From Trachythela sp. YZ-2020 (lineage: Eukaryota; Cnidaria; Anthozoa; Malacalcyonacea; Clavulariidae), in contig JADLSH010000388.1 in the NCBI GenBank assembly GCA_016169945.1, positions 902,001-966,000 on the forward strand: a stretch of 64,000 nt of DNA, in the 5' to 3' direction. Position 1 is the first letter of the stretch. The number at the start of each line of letters is the position of its first letter. Positions 1 to 13,600 of this stretch are shown here, in pieces. Under the pieces are notes generated by a model that was given only the letters and a program-made list of their open reading frames with translations, did no database searches and was not told where the DNA came from. The position numbers and the translations under genes were made by a program.

Positions 1-59
1 GTAAAGGCCAATTATTTTTGACACTGCAGAAAACATTGATGAAGAATTTTTTGTGTCAA

Positions 60-127
60 ACGTGATTCGAATTCGCATCTCTTGGTTTCCAGAGCTCCGT
101 TCTACCCATTGAGCTAATGAGCCAGTG
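60..127 (-). repeat. tRNA-derived SINE remnant
   Basis: Read on the minus strand this has a tRNA-like A box (TAGCTCAATGGGTAGA) and a B-box-like GAATTCGAATCAC about 30 bases later. It continues into a non-tRNA tail toward position 1. I call it a SINE head and not a tRNA gene, because the acceptor stem does not pair and the sequence runs on into the tail. Confidence 0.5.
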
Positions 128-202
128 GGGATTGGAAGCGAGCTTACCTAGCCAATTTAAGTGCACGAAATGTTCTCAAGATGACTTAGTTGGCTATTTT
201 AA

Positions 203-803
203 GGCCAGTTCAAAGAGGCCAACATCCTCCAACATAGTTGGTCCAACAATGTTGGACAATGTTGGGGGAGCCGTGTTCTAACGGATGCTACAACATACAA
301 CAAAATATTTTGGGAACGAGACAATCGTGCAAGCCTTTCCCTTTTATTTCTTGAATGATAATCTTATACGAAACATTGCATAAACAAAAACTGGTCGATT
401 TTCGAATCGGACCACTTTCTTCATTTCTTGATATTATTTTTAGCTTTCGCTGCTCGTCAGCCGCCTTCCTCTTTTAACTTGAAGTAGCTTTAGTGCTTGA
501 ATATTTTTTTCTTCCACATGATGAGTTTTAACGCCGGACTTCTTCGTCAAATTTGAGGTCAAACTCTCAGACAACATTTCGCATTCCGCCATCATGGTTC
601 TGTGGATTCTCCATGGAAACACAATCAACGATGATGCGTAGTCGTGAAATGTTGCACATTGCTAGATGAAAATTTTAAACAAAGTCAAACACGATTCAAC
701 ATCTTCCAACATCAGCCAACATTACCCAACATAGTGTTCAAACGAGGCCAACATATTGGATGGTGTTCGATCAACATGTTGGCTTCATTTGAACTGGTCA
801 TAA
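203..803. repeat. Foldback MITE rich in CCAACAT/ATGTTGG
   Basis: The left end (GGCCAGTTCAAAGAGGCC...) and the right end match as inverted repeats, and the interior carries many CCAACAT and ATGTTGG words in both orientations. A related copy lies at 56562-56700. No transposase is visible. The open frames inside are chance. Confidence 0.55.
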
Positions 804-982
804 TGCGTGTCAGCATGTACATAGCTTCGTAGAAATTTCATAGAAAGACAATAACTTGCGCAGTTTTCTTGTGGTTATGTAGATTTTGCTTCTGTTCCAC
901 TGAATGTTTGTGATTGAAATTTGAAACCTCAGATCTGCTTTATAAAATCCTTTTGTTCTTAAAATATTTTAAATCTTTTTAG

Positions 983-3900
983 GGATCTTGGTAAGAACTG
1001 GATTGGTGAATTAGACACTGACATATTTTCCGCTCTGAATAATCTTCGATTGCTGTAAGTTCCATTGTGCAGAAGAACTTTTGGTTATATCTCCACGTTT
1101 CACGCGCGAACATACATCTAAGCCCGTTTTCTACTGGGCGAATTTGTTTGCGCGAACGGAAGCGGAAAACTGAATTCTGAAATGTTATTGGTTATCCAAA
1201 AAATTCGCCGCGAAAAAGTAGGAACCGACCCAACCTTTTCGCGGCAAATTTTGTCGCTCGCTGATCACGTTGGCGAATATATCTTTTTGTTTCCCTGCGC
1301 GCGAGCAAAGTTCCCCAGTGGAAAGCAGGCTACAGGGTTAAGGGTAGCGAGAAATGTATTTCGGATTTTAAAGCTCCCATCGTACTGATTTAAGATTTTC
1401 TTATCCATTTCTATAGGAGTCTTCGTAAGAATTTTATAACGTATCTTGACGATGGGATATTTTCGGGACTGAAGAATCTACAATATTTGTAAGTCAGCAT
1501 GATATTTGAATAGCTGCTTGCATGGACTTCATTTAGCATTTAACATCTCGAACGTGCATGTGGTGCCAGTAAGGTTCGGGTGGATCTTTAAGATCAATCT
1601 AGTATCTACCTGAAAATTAAAATACAACAAGCTAGAACTTCGACGTTTCGAGAAAAGGCCCTTCTTCTGGAAGTTAGTAGCTAAGACGTAAGCCTCTACT
1701 GTGCTAAAAATGAAGCCAGGAGTCTGGGACACTAATCGCGGTCGTGCCAGAAGATACATACTATTTTTACTGTTTGCTCATATTTAAGAATATCGACTTA
1801 CTAATTATAGAACTTATCAAAAATTGATAAAACTTTGTGGAATTTAAATGTATGTCAACATCTGTTATGTCCTATATATACCTCATGTATATAACATAGC
1901 CTTTTCAAGATACTGAAAGTTTAAATTTTGATATACCCATAGATATATAAATGTTGTAAATAGACCTAATTCTTGTAAGTTTTATGAGGGCCACAAGTTC
2001 ATTAGTACTTCATACTATTAAGTGTCACCCTCTTTAAATAAAGTTTCTATCTATCTATCTATCTATCTATCTATGATATATTTGCTTTACCAAAAGTATA
2101 ATCAAGTACAATAAAATACGAATTACCATAAAGGCGGCAGGGAATTCACAACTGCGATAGCCAATTACTGTGAGCCCTTGCGACAAAAAATAGATTACGA
2201 CAAAAATTAAATTACGACAAAAATTGAATTACGACAAAAATAAATTATGACAAAAAAATAAATTACGACAACAGTTCCAGTTAACAATTGTGCAATTTCA
2301 TTCCTTCACAGATACCTTGACAACAATGGGCTGATCGAAATTGGGGATTCTGTGTTTGATAATCTTTCTGTGCTTAAGGCTTTGTAAGTTTTCTATTTTA
2401 ACAGTACTGAGGCAAAAAGAAAACGTATAATTACGTTTATTTTAATTACTGATTTCGTTCATCTATCCAGTGTTACACTTACAGAAAAAAACTAAAACCA
2501 CACTAACTCTATTTATACTGAATAACTCTATCGGTTCCAAATTGTTTTGCTTAGAGATCCAGAAACTATCCCTTATTGGTACAATGTACCGTACTTCGGG
2601 AGAAAACCAAATTCAGAAAAACCTTCGTTGTTGTGAATAAGTGCGGTTCATATTCTAGGGCGGCTCCTATTAGCTATTTTTTACATTCCATTTTTTAGAA
2701 TATTGAAAACCAACAAACTGGAGGTGGTTAAGGCATCTTGGTTAAAGAATAAAGAATATCTGGAAATCCTGTAAGTAATTTATGTATTTTTATTATATTA
2801 ATATCTGAAGTAGTATTAACTGAAGTATCTTTTTCTGTTTCAGAGATGTAGGGAGAAATAACATTAAAGAAATTGAGCCAGGGGCATTTCGCGATTTGAA
2901 AAATTTGGTTCAGTTGTAAGTATAGATCTAATCATGATAAAAATATTTATAATAGTTTAATAATTATCGGTCCGAATTCAAGAAATATAATAGTACTCCG
3001 CGAATAGAAGCATCTTGCAAGCTCAAGATACCTGCAATTCTTACGAAATTATTGACTTTTGCAAAGTTCAATTCATATCTTGAGTACGATTTCATTCGCT
3101 CAATTTTAATCATTCGTCTAAAATTAACTAAGTCCTTGCGTATGCAATGTCTCTTTAAGTGATTGTGTCTGCCGATTTTTATCGAATGATATCAAACTCT
3201 TTTGATATTAAGATAAATTTTTTTCGGCATCTCGTTCGATAATTCATAGTTGAAGGTATTTGTAGATGGAATATTCGAACGAAAAATTATATACATTTAC
3301 AAATACCTTCAACTGTAGATAGATAGATGGATAGATAGATAATTTAATAATTACTACATGGAAGCCAAAGAGCTGAATTGCGTAGAATATACAAAAATTG
3401 AAAAAATGATTACTTAAAATGATTAAAACTTATTTACAACAATTAGATGTTATTCTGACTATATTAGTATATAAGATACGCAATAAAAGTCAATTGTCTA
3501 AAAACCTTGGATGTCTAAAATATAATGCAGATGTACATGATGATGGAATAAAAGTGTTTTGAAATCTGTTCGTTTCGATCATTGGAAGATTATATAATTG
3601 TTGACGTCTAGTGTTATAATTAGACACTTTAAGCGGATAAAGTAGCTTATGGGATTTATGATCATTGTTACTTACAATTGAAGTAAAGAGTTTGTCACAG
3701 AGGTTCTGGTGTCGAACAGATAAGCTACATAACTGCGAGGACATGCAGTAAGCGTTCTTCATATTTTGATATTGTCCGATTTGTATTCGTCGATGTGTTC
3801 CGTGTGCGTTGTGTACCAAATTTTATTGGTCATTTTAACCATGCAATCATTCAGAATACACAATATTTGATAAGACCTGCTCTGGGACGGTAACTCGCCG

Positions 3901-4398
3901 CGAGATAATGCGAGTTAAGGCGATTTAAGGAAAAATTGGAACTTTTAAGCAATGCGATTAAAGGCGAGATAATGCAAGTTAAGGCGAGATAATTCGAGTT
4001 AATGCGAGTTAAGGCGATTTAAGGCGACTTAAGGAAAATTGTGACTTTTAAACGATGCGATTTAAGGCGAGTTGAGGTCCTAGAGCAGACCTTTGATAAT
4101 CTGCCATGGTAACTCCATGCATGTCCAGTGTTTCACTCAAATATATAATCGGGTGACTGACGGTCGTGTGCAGAATACTGCAATTATACCGATTTACATC
4201 CATGCATATATATAAGTTAACCGATTCAAATAGGCTAACTAAAATCGTACCGTGTGCGCCTGGCTTTATACAAAATATTTGTTCATAATATAATTATGAT
4301 ATATTTATTGTTTATCTTTTCTTCAGAGATATGTCAGACAATCAATTTCAAAGTATTCCTGAAAATTTATTTCAACATCTCGTCTCTTTACGTAACGT
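983..4398 (+). CDS. Six leucine-rich-repeat exons of the LGR gene
   Basis: Each exon (983-1054, 1417-1488, 2312-2383, 2699-2770, 2844-2915, 4327-4398) is exactly 72 bp, codes 24 residues and splits its codons at the same phase, so each is one LRR unit. The repeats follow LxxNxIxxI/LxxxxFxxLxxL, for example DVGRNNIKEIEPGAF in exon 5 and DMSDNQFQSIPENLF in exon 6. This one-repeat-per-exon layout is typical of LGR ectodomains, which form the horseshoe that captures hormone outside the cell. Exon 4 is less regular (SWLKNKEYLEIL) but keeps length and phase. More LRR exons are expected upstream. Confidence 0.85.
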
Positions 4399-7300
4399 GT
4401 AAGTCTTACTTTCGGTTGTAACATAACCACAGTATACTCCTAATCTATTTTTTCCTAAACAACTCAACTTACCCGGCCGTGAACTTCCTTCTGGGCGAAA
4501 ATCTGGGTACCAGGAGAAAACCTATATATATCGGTTTGACTATCTTTTTACGTGAGTAGAAGCCACAACTAAATTTTAACCCTGTAGGATCTCATGAGAG
4601 GTGTAAGGCGCTTGCTCTGACTACAGTGCAACCGGGAAGGAGAGAGGAAGATGTTGGTGGTTGCATGAATACGCTCAACTTTAACAGGGTTCGGGCTACT
4701 TCTTGGAGTCCTTAAGTATACTACTTGAAGCGCACAAGCGCACTTGAAAAGCCCTTGAAAAGCCCTTGAAACTGGTTGAAACATCCATTTTTATGAAAAA
4801 AAACTCATTAAATACTCCTTGAATTCTTTTCCAGATATGCTTAAATCATTTTTTTTCCAACTAAAGTAAAATCCACAGTATAAAATTTTGTTTACTGCCG
4901 TCATTTAACGATATTTCAACAGTTTTCTTGTTAAGTATTATTTGTCTCAGGATGATGTGATCTTGTCTTGAAAACACTTTAAGTATTGCTTGAAACTTAT
5001 CATTTTTCTCTTTAAAAACTCCATTACTCTTTGAATTAAACTTTTCAAGACCAGCACGAACCCTGTTTAAAGGAGACAAGAAAATCAAGATAAATGTTGA
5101 CATTTTCGGCTAATGTTCGGGCAAATAGACTCGTTGTTTTAGGCGATTCGACCGACATACTGATTCGATAATTACTATAAAAGATGAAATTGCTTCCAAG
5201 AATTTGAAACCTGCAGTAGCAATTTGTTGTGTGAAGTTTATAACACATTTTGGACGCAAATCATTTGTAGATTCGCTTCAAAAACGCCAGAAAACGTCCG
5301 GGTCTTTCAAATTGGGAAAGTTCTTCACTTCCTCCTCGATCAATAGGATAGAAATCTAGAATATCTATTTTACATAACAACAGTTATGTATAGTGTATGT
5401 ATATGTACGTGTATGTATGTGTGTATATGTATATGTTTATGTATATATGTGTGTATGTGTATATATGTGTCTACATATATATAATTATATATATATATTA
5501 ATGATTCCGTTATGCAACTATAATTGATGTACATTTGTTGAAGTCATAGTGATGTAAATGTAGTGTAGTGTATTCATGTCAAGGACTTAATTTAGGACTC
5601 TATTTGTCCTGTTGTCTGATCTGAGCCTTCAATCTTGTATTGTAAAATTAATAAAAAATAAAAAACCATGACCAGTTCAAATTCAGGTAAATCCAATCCT
5701 TCTGCAACCCAACTAAAGATAGTTCAGGAGACATCCCTGCATGCATGTGCGTTTTATAATGCAAGGTCCCATATTGAAACACTTACATTAGGCAAGTATA
5801 GCGGTCATGGATTGAAATATCCAGTATAATCCAAAAAGTAAACTTATTAGTTTTTTGTAAGTTTATATTTTCTGTTTCCATAGGAAAGTTGATCACTTCA
5901 CAATATGCTGTTATGCAAAACAGAACAACCCAAGTGTTACATGTGTTTCGAAAGCTGATGACGGTTTCTCAAGTTGCGATGAACTTTTAAAGAACACCGT
6001 ACTGAAATATTCCATCTGGATTCTAGGCATTATGGCTTTTGCTGGAAACCTGATAGTCATAATATGGCGATCTGTTGCAAAGGATGCTAACAGAGTGAAT
6101 TCATTTCTCTTAACTAACCTTGCCGTTGCTGACTTCTTAATGGGAATCTACATGTTAATCATCGCGTATAAAGACACAATATGGGACGGAGTGTACTTTA
6201 AACATGATTTTAGCTGGCGTTCCAGCGATCTATGTATATTTGCTGGAGTGATATCGACTGTATCGAGTGAGGTCTCAGTATTAACTTTGACGGTAATCAC
6301 ACTTGATCGTTTGGTCTGTATTGTCTTCCCGTTTCGATTTCGACGATGGTCTATGAAGAAAGCTTCTATTATCATGGGCGTGGTTTGGATTCTAGGATTC
6401 TGTATCTCCCTAGCACCGTTATTCTACGATGCATACTTTTACGACTATGACCATAATTTTCATTTCTTCGGTCGCTCAGCCGTGTGTCTACCACTGCAAT
6501 TATCCAGCGAGCGTCCGTCTGGCTGGGAGTATTCCGTGTTTATCTTTCTCATTCTAAATGGTGTCTCATTCCTTTTCATACTCCTGGCGTATGTGTTTAT
6601 GTACCATACGATTGTTAAGGCAGCCAGTGCGGTGAGCATTGATATTTGTATTTTGAGCATTAATGTTGTTTAATCGGTAGGTTTCAGTAACGTTACGGGG
6701 TAGAATATGAGGCCTGCTCTGGGACCTCGACTCGCCTTAAATGGCATCGCTTAAAATCCCAATTTTTCCTTAAATCGCCTTAATTAACTCGCATTATCTC
6801 GCGGCGAGTTACCTCAACTCGCCTTAAATCACGCCTTAAATCGCATCGCTTAATTCAATGCTTAATTCAATGCTTAATTCAATGCTTAATTCAATGCTTA
6901 ATTCAATGCTTAATTCAATGCTTAAAAGTCCCAATTTTTCCTTAAATCGCTTTAACTCGCAATATCTCGCGGCGAGTTAAGGCGAGTTACCGTCCCAGAG
7001 CAGGCCTCATATGATAGTTAACTTGAGAAATGTTGACACTTTGACACTTGACACTAGAAATAAGCAAATTAAACCAAATATTTGTTTCTATGTACTTGCC
7101 ACCAAATACACATATAGTCAATCGATATATGGTCTGGAAACTCGGCAAACTTCAAAGCGTCTATAATGAGGTACGATTTTATGTTGAGACGGCCTCACCG
7201 TGCACAAATCTTTTGAAATTTTGCTCATTAATATTTCAACAGCATGGTCGAGAGATTCTATGAGCTGATGTCATTGTATATTTGCTTCATTATGTCTTCA

Positions 7301-10300
7301 CCGTGCGCAAGTCTGCATAAACTCGAACAAAAAGATAGAACAAAGATATTGGCCGAGTTTTCAGACCTCACTACGGCTGCGTGCATGTCTTCATTGATTA
7401 TGCCAAATACAAGGCTACTACATACTGAATGTTATTGAGAAGAGTTAACATCATTATCTTATTCTGATAACTGTTGGCTGACCACAATCTGTTGCATGGT
7501 ACTGCTTAGTAAAACCCTGATAATTTACGAGTGCGATCTTTCTACTTAAATATGTATTAAATACATAAAAAGTTTCATTTATAATTAATTAAATTAAATT
7601 CTACCTAAATATGTACATATAACATTAAAGTGTCTAAATAGGGGTGTGCCAAAATATGTCCCGTTTCATTTTATGGTATAAATATGTTTATAGCTATAAT
7701 AAAAGTTTCAGATATTTATTCCGTGGATGACTATGGAGAATTTTGGACATTAGTTCAAAAGAATTTCAATGAATACTTTTACAAGGGATATTTTAAGAGA
7801 ATTGCTGCTTATCCACTGTAAAACTGATGATTTCTGATCCCTTACATCAATATTTTGTTTACTATACGAAATTGGTTTCTCTAAAAAATTATTTAAAACA
7901 ATATATACAAGTAAACGTGGCAATATTAAAATAAAATTGGGGGAACTGTTAATCGTGTATATTCGAAGCTAAATTCTACAAATCACTATCTATAGGTGAG
8001 ATCTACAAGGATGAATCAAGATTCCACTCTTGCCAAGCGAATGATGTTTATCATCTTGACAGATTTCGCCTGCTGGTTTCCCGTCATCATTATCAGTATC
8101 CTGGCATTAACGGGAAACCTGCACGATCCTACAAAGCAGGTTTACGCCTGGATAGCTGTGTTTGTATTGCCTATAAATTCATCAATCAATCCCTTGCTGT
8201 ATACATTCTCGACACCGTACGTCCGGAAGAAGATTCCAACTGCAAAAAGAGCTTGGACAAGAAGGAGAAGACGAAATAGAGGCAACGGTATAGTCTATAA
8301 TATTTCTACTGTCGAACCTGTATTAAGCGGCCCTGTATTAAGCAAATGTATTGAAGTCCCGGTTGTGTATACTCAGTAATATTCCGTGAACACTACCTCT
8401 ATTAAACGGCCACCTCTATTTGGCGACCGCGGCCACTTGTTCGTAGTCCCATTGAACGGGTTAACCTGTATTTAACGGCCAGACTGAATTTATATGGTGC
8501 TCTTAATGTTTCACCATGTTGCTTTGACAAGAAAATTTTATATTTTCAATTGCAGATCAATATAAATAGATCTGGGAATAAAGTATAGTGTTTCTAATCA
8601 AATGAGTTACCCGAAATATTTTATATCAGTGTTACACAGGAGGCTTTGACCGAAAAAGATTCTGGAATTTGTTTTGTTGTTACATTGATCTATTCTTTAC
8701 TTACTCAATACATTTAGTTAAATTTGCAATTTACGTCTTGAACGACTTTGTAGCTATCTTTTCCGACAACGCTTTATTTAAATAGTACAGTTGAATAGAA
8801 TGACAACTTGACCACGCCCAGAGTCCATTCTTAGTGAACCTGCATTAAGCCAGCACCCTGTATTAAGCGGCCAGCAACCCATTCCCCAAGGGTGGTCGCT
8901 TAATACAGGTTGGACTGTAAAATATCCCTCTCCTTTTGTTTGTCACTGTTCCATGCCTACCTCTTATTAACATTAAACAAAATGAACAGCTGGGACGGCG
9001 CATTCCTTCAAAATGCGTCCACAGCCATAAAATGCGCCGTCATCTCTTGACATTTCCAAGATGCTTTGTATGGCATGTATTCTTTTTTGCTGACTTTAAA
9101 TCAATTATAAAAAGTTTGTTTGAACATTACTATGAAAAAGTGCATAAGTAACAATTCGTATCCGGTTAAAGAGAGTATTTAGTGATAATAGAGAAAAAAT
9201 AGTGAATTCATTTTATAATAGTTAGTATTTTCGTTTGTCTGTAGTTTACTGTGAACAGATTATCTGCCTTCTTGTTTTACAGTTAAAGCTAGGGTTAACC
9301 AGTATAGAATGGAAGACATGTGAAAGAATAATCATCAAACAAAACTACTGAGACCACCTTAAGAAGTAGTACAAAAAAATCGATCCAAAAATCATTCGAG
9401 TTATAGATCATTTTCGTCTGCTTGAGAGTTTGTAGAATCAAACTATCTGAAAAATATTGCAAGAACTTCGACGTTTCGAACGAAGGCTCTTCGTCTGGAA
9501 TTTATAATAGCGTTAGTCGGGAAAAAATATGTGCTTTTCATAGTAAATATGATAAAATTTGATTGGCGATCCATCTCGATCTATGATATATGATTTACAA
9601 ATGTCTAATAGTGTATTTTTTATGTTATATACAGATTCCCACAGCCAATTTTCAAGTGAGAACAGTATTGGTTCAAATCATGACAATCTCAATACAGTGA
9701 TATCACCATTAAGTACTCCCCAGTCCCTTCGCAAGCTAGAAATCATTAATGAAGGATACATCCCTGACGAGAATATGGCTGAGAGCAGTTTTACTGAGTC
9801 AGCCGCTGCCATGGAATATCGCATCGGAATGGTGGAGGATACCGAGCTTTTGACTGGTGGAAATAAAATGATGGTAAGTTAAGCCGTCATGGTTGGTGTA
9901 TGCGCTCCTCATACATTCGTGTTATTATAACTTCACTTCAGTCGCATGTGGGAAGCTCTGGTTTGACTGTATCCACTGATCTGGACTTGATAATAGACTG
10001 GAAAGCGCAACCTATTATTCCCCTGTGCAGAAAATGAAGCCAGTTAAACATTGCTGCAAAGGCAAATCGAATGCTTGGTCTTGTTAAACGTACGTGTAGA
10101 GATATTCATGATCAATCTATAAGGAAATTGCTTTATCTTGCATTAGTTGGACCAATGTTGGAATACTCATTGGTATTGTAGTCGCCTTCACAAATAAACT
10201 ATGTGAAAGCAGTGCAGCAACGCTTAAAGGAGTGCAGCGACGAGCAACAAAGTTCATCCTGAATTATATTCTAATAATATCGGTTATAAAGAGAGATTAA

Positions 10301-10594
10301 GCAAACTGATTTGACACTCATTTTCAAAGGCTAGGTATATACAGAGTTGGCCTGCTCCCCGTTACAATATTAGATCCTACGATGCAAACAATTTTACGGG
10401 CTTTTAATGTATAGAACAGAGTATTTTAAAAACTGATAACTTCCTTGAGCTGTTGCAATGTGGAACTTGATGGATAGTCACATTAAAACTTTTTAAACTG
10501 TTTAAATCAAAACTCCATAAAAAAATTATGAACAACTTTCTTCCTACGAACTTCCGCTGTGGTCGTGTAACTACCTAATAACTAACAACTAGTC

Positions 10595-10625
<31 letters not shown>

Positions 10626-13600
10626 GGTTTAAAAAAGACACCTTCGCAATAAATTGAATTACGGTGCGTTTACAAGATTAAGAAAACTGGTACTACGTAT
10701 ATTTACATGCATAAAAGGATAAATTGCATCAAATTAAAAATCTCATATTTACATGCATAAAAGTTAAATTGCATCAAATTTATAAATCTTATTGCACTAC
10801 TTCTAAAATCATATTTAAGTATCACACTTAAATTTCTTTACTGGCACTGTTTATTTAATAAAGCTACTGTACTGGGAAAAAAACTACGGCGATATCTTTC
10901 TGTTCGACATTTTATTGTTGTTAATGTGTTCGAGTTTCTAAGATCGTAATCATTTGTACTAGCCCTGGTCAATGGAACATATTTTGACAGAGGTCCTCCT
11001 TTTTCTATGCGTTTCATAGTATTGAGACATAGTTGTTCTCGCCTTTCATCCAATCTGGAACAACCAAGCCTACATATGACTACTAATATTACGTAGCTAT
11101 AACGTACAATATGACTAATATAACGACTAATATTTTACATGGGGCGTTTCCATTTAATGGCCAGACGGTTCAGACCAGAATTTATGTATCGGTATTGATG
11201 GAAAGATCTGGTCCAGATTTTTTCAAAATCTTGCTAAAATGGACCTTCTGGCCTTTTGATTTGATCCAAATTTTCCGGTCAGATCGGTCCTAAGCCCAAA
11301 CGTTTTGTGTTCCATTTAACAATTTGATCGATCTGACCGGTCTGACTGTATGAATGGAAAGCGCCCATAAATACATTACAAAGATCAAATTATAACTAGA
11401 CAATAGAAATCCGCCATTACTAAGGGACCAAATATACACGAAAATTATCTTTATTTCTTTTTAAAACATTTTCGAACTCTAAAACTACCAGATTATTACA
11501 ATATTTTAACATATGCAGTATGAAATAAATTTCAAGTAATAAATTTTAAATTTTCTACCATTACATGCTAAAATTTTTGTCAGTTGGTCCGTTAGTAATG
11601 GCTGATTCCCGTCTCATTTCTAACACAATAGAGACTAAAACGAGTATTATTTCCAGATCAGTGACTGTACCAAACACGGCAGCTCCATTTTCTTCCTATA
11701 GGCTATAGTAACATTGGACAAATAAGGGGTAGTTGGTAAATATTAATGATCAAAGTAGTCGTTTTTAAAGTATGAGCATTTGGTCAGGACGGAGATAACT
11801 GTCGGTATTAGAGAAGGTATCCGTAGGAAGAGATTCGATGATATCTTAAAATCGTAAATCGTAAATGCGGTGTTGTAAATAAATACTCGTTACTAAAGTA
11901 ACGCGTAGTAATTTTTCGGTAATTTATTACTTTACGAAAGTAATTTTGTAACGTAATTTATAACTTTTTGAATGTAACGAGTAACATGTTGCATGTTTCC
12001 AACCTTACAAATTCCGCATTTCGACTATTTCGTCCATGTGTAATACAGTCTGTTTCTAGTAGTTTGAAAATCGTGTTTGTTTTTAATCGAAGAGGCCTGA
12101 GGTGTTACTGATCAGCGATCATAAATCATGGTAAATACTTAATGACATTGTACTGTTGTGTAGCCTTGCTTTGGACAGTGCGAAATCAACGAGTCTAAAT
12201 TATAGAATATTATCTTATGAAGAAAAAGTAATCTGAAAAGTAATTAATTACTTTTCTACAAGTAATAATAATTTGTAATTAATATAAATTATTTTTGAAT
12301 GAAAGTAATTAGTAATTTGTAATAATTACTTTTCCGCAGAACAATACTGCATGCGTAAATATCATAGAAGGAAGATGTGCTGATCTTTATTTAAACTAAC
12401 CTTGCTTCGTTATAGAAATCCTATCTTGCTGTCGAAGTTGACGAGGAGGAGACGCCATGTCTTATTCATGTATATAAGAGTGAGAATGAAGAATCGTGGA
12501 GAAATACGACAAATATTCTCTCGTGGTTGTCTTTAGATGGTGGACATGATAATATCTTACCTTTCTTGTGGAGCGCTAAAGGTAAACTTCAAACCGATTT
12601 TACAACGATTCAGGTGGAGCGTTTAACGGAATAGTTAGTCGCGTTTATATCCTAAATGTTTAATTAATTTCTATGCATAGGGGCCAAAGTACTTGTTGAG
12701 AGAGACGAGTCCTTGGAAACAACTACGTTGGAAATGAAACCCGATGATTGGTACGTTCTTATTGATACATGGACGTATCTTGTTTGGTTTTCCAATTGTG
12801 CTATATATTAAATGGTCTATTAACAGGGTCGTCCTCAGAAAATTTATCAGGGGGGGTGTAAGGTCCTTTCAACCGACTGACTAACGAACTTGTACCGACT
12901 ACATTGCTGTTAGTCATCAAAAAATTTTCTGCCGACTGAAACTCCAAATAGAATTTCACACCCCCCAAACCCCCCCCACCCCCCGTAGGTCCGGCCCTGG
13001 GTCTATATTGAGCTGAGTTGAGTTGAGTTGAGATGAAATGAGTTTACAACTCATTATTAGGGGCTTCGGTGGCGCAATCGTCAGAGCACGCGCCTTTCAC
13101 CTCTGATATCGTGGGTTCGAGTCCCGTTGGGGACGACTTATGATAGCTATGTGAAAAGAGTTAGTCAACGCTCTGCCGAAAGTCGTGGGTTTTCTCCGGG
13201 TACTCCGGTTTCCTCCCACAGGGAATATTGACAGGGTGGGTTGGGTTAACCCCTAACTGGCCCTTCCACCGTAGCTGTGCTCCGTGATGGCGAGCAAAAG
13301 GTGGCTGCTATATGCACCTAGAAAGCCTTCGACTTGGTCACGTTGAGCTGTGTCCTTCGCAATTCAGCTTAGCTCTCAGCTGCAAGTAAGGATAATAAGC
13401 ACACCCCCTTACTTGCTTACTCAATTTCACAATAGGTCTCCGAGGGTTAGCGCTTAGTTATTTATTTTACGATTTATGTTATTGCCTAAGGGTTAGTTTC
13501 CAGTTAGGGACGGAAACCCTCGAAGCACAGGAGAGAACCAACCAAACTCTATTTGCCTGAGCCTCTAGACCTTGTGTTTTATTTTGATTTTAGCCTGATA

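Noticed and set aside
6148..6660. Minus-strand open frames opposite the first transmembrane exon
   Set aside because: They are shadows of the real GPCR exon and carry no motif or splice logic of their own.
13062..13140. A functional tRNA gene
   Set aside because: A and B boxes are good, but the acceptor stem does not pair properly and the sequence continues into a SINE body found again at 41731.
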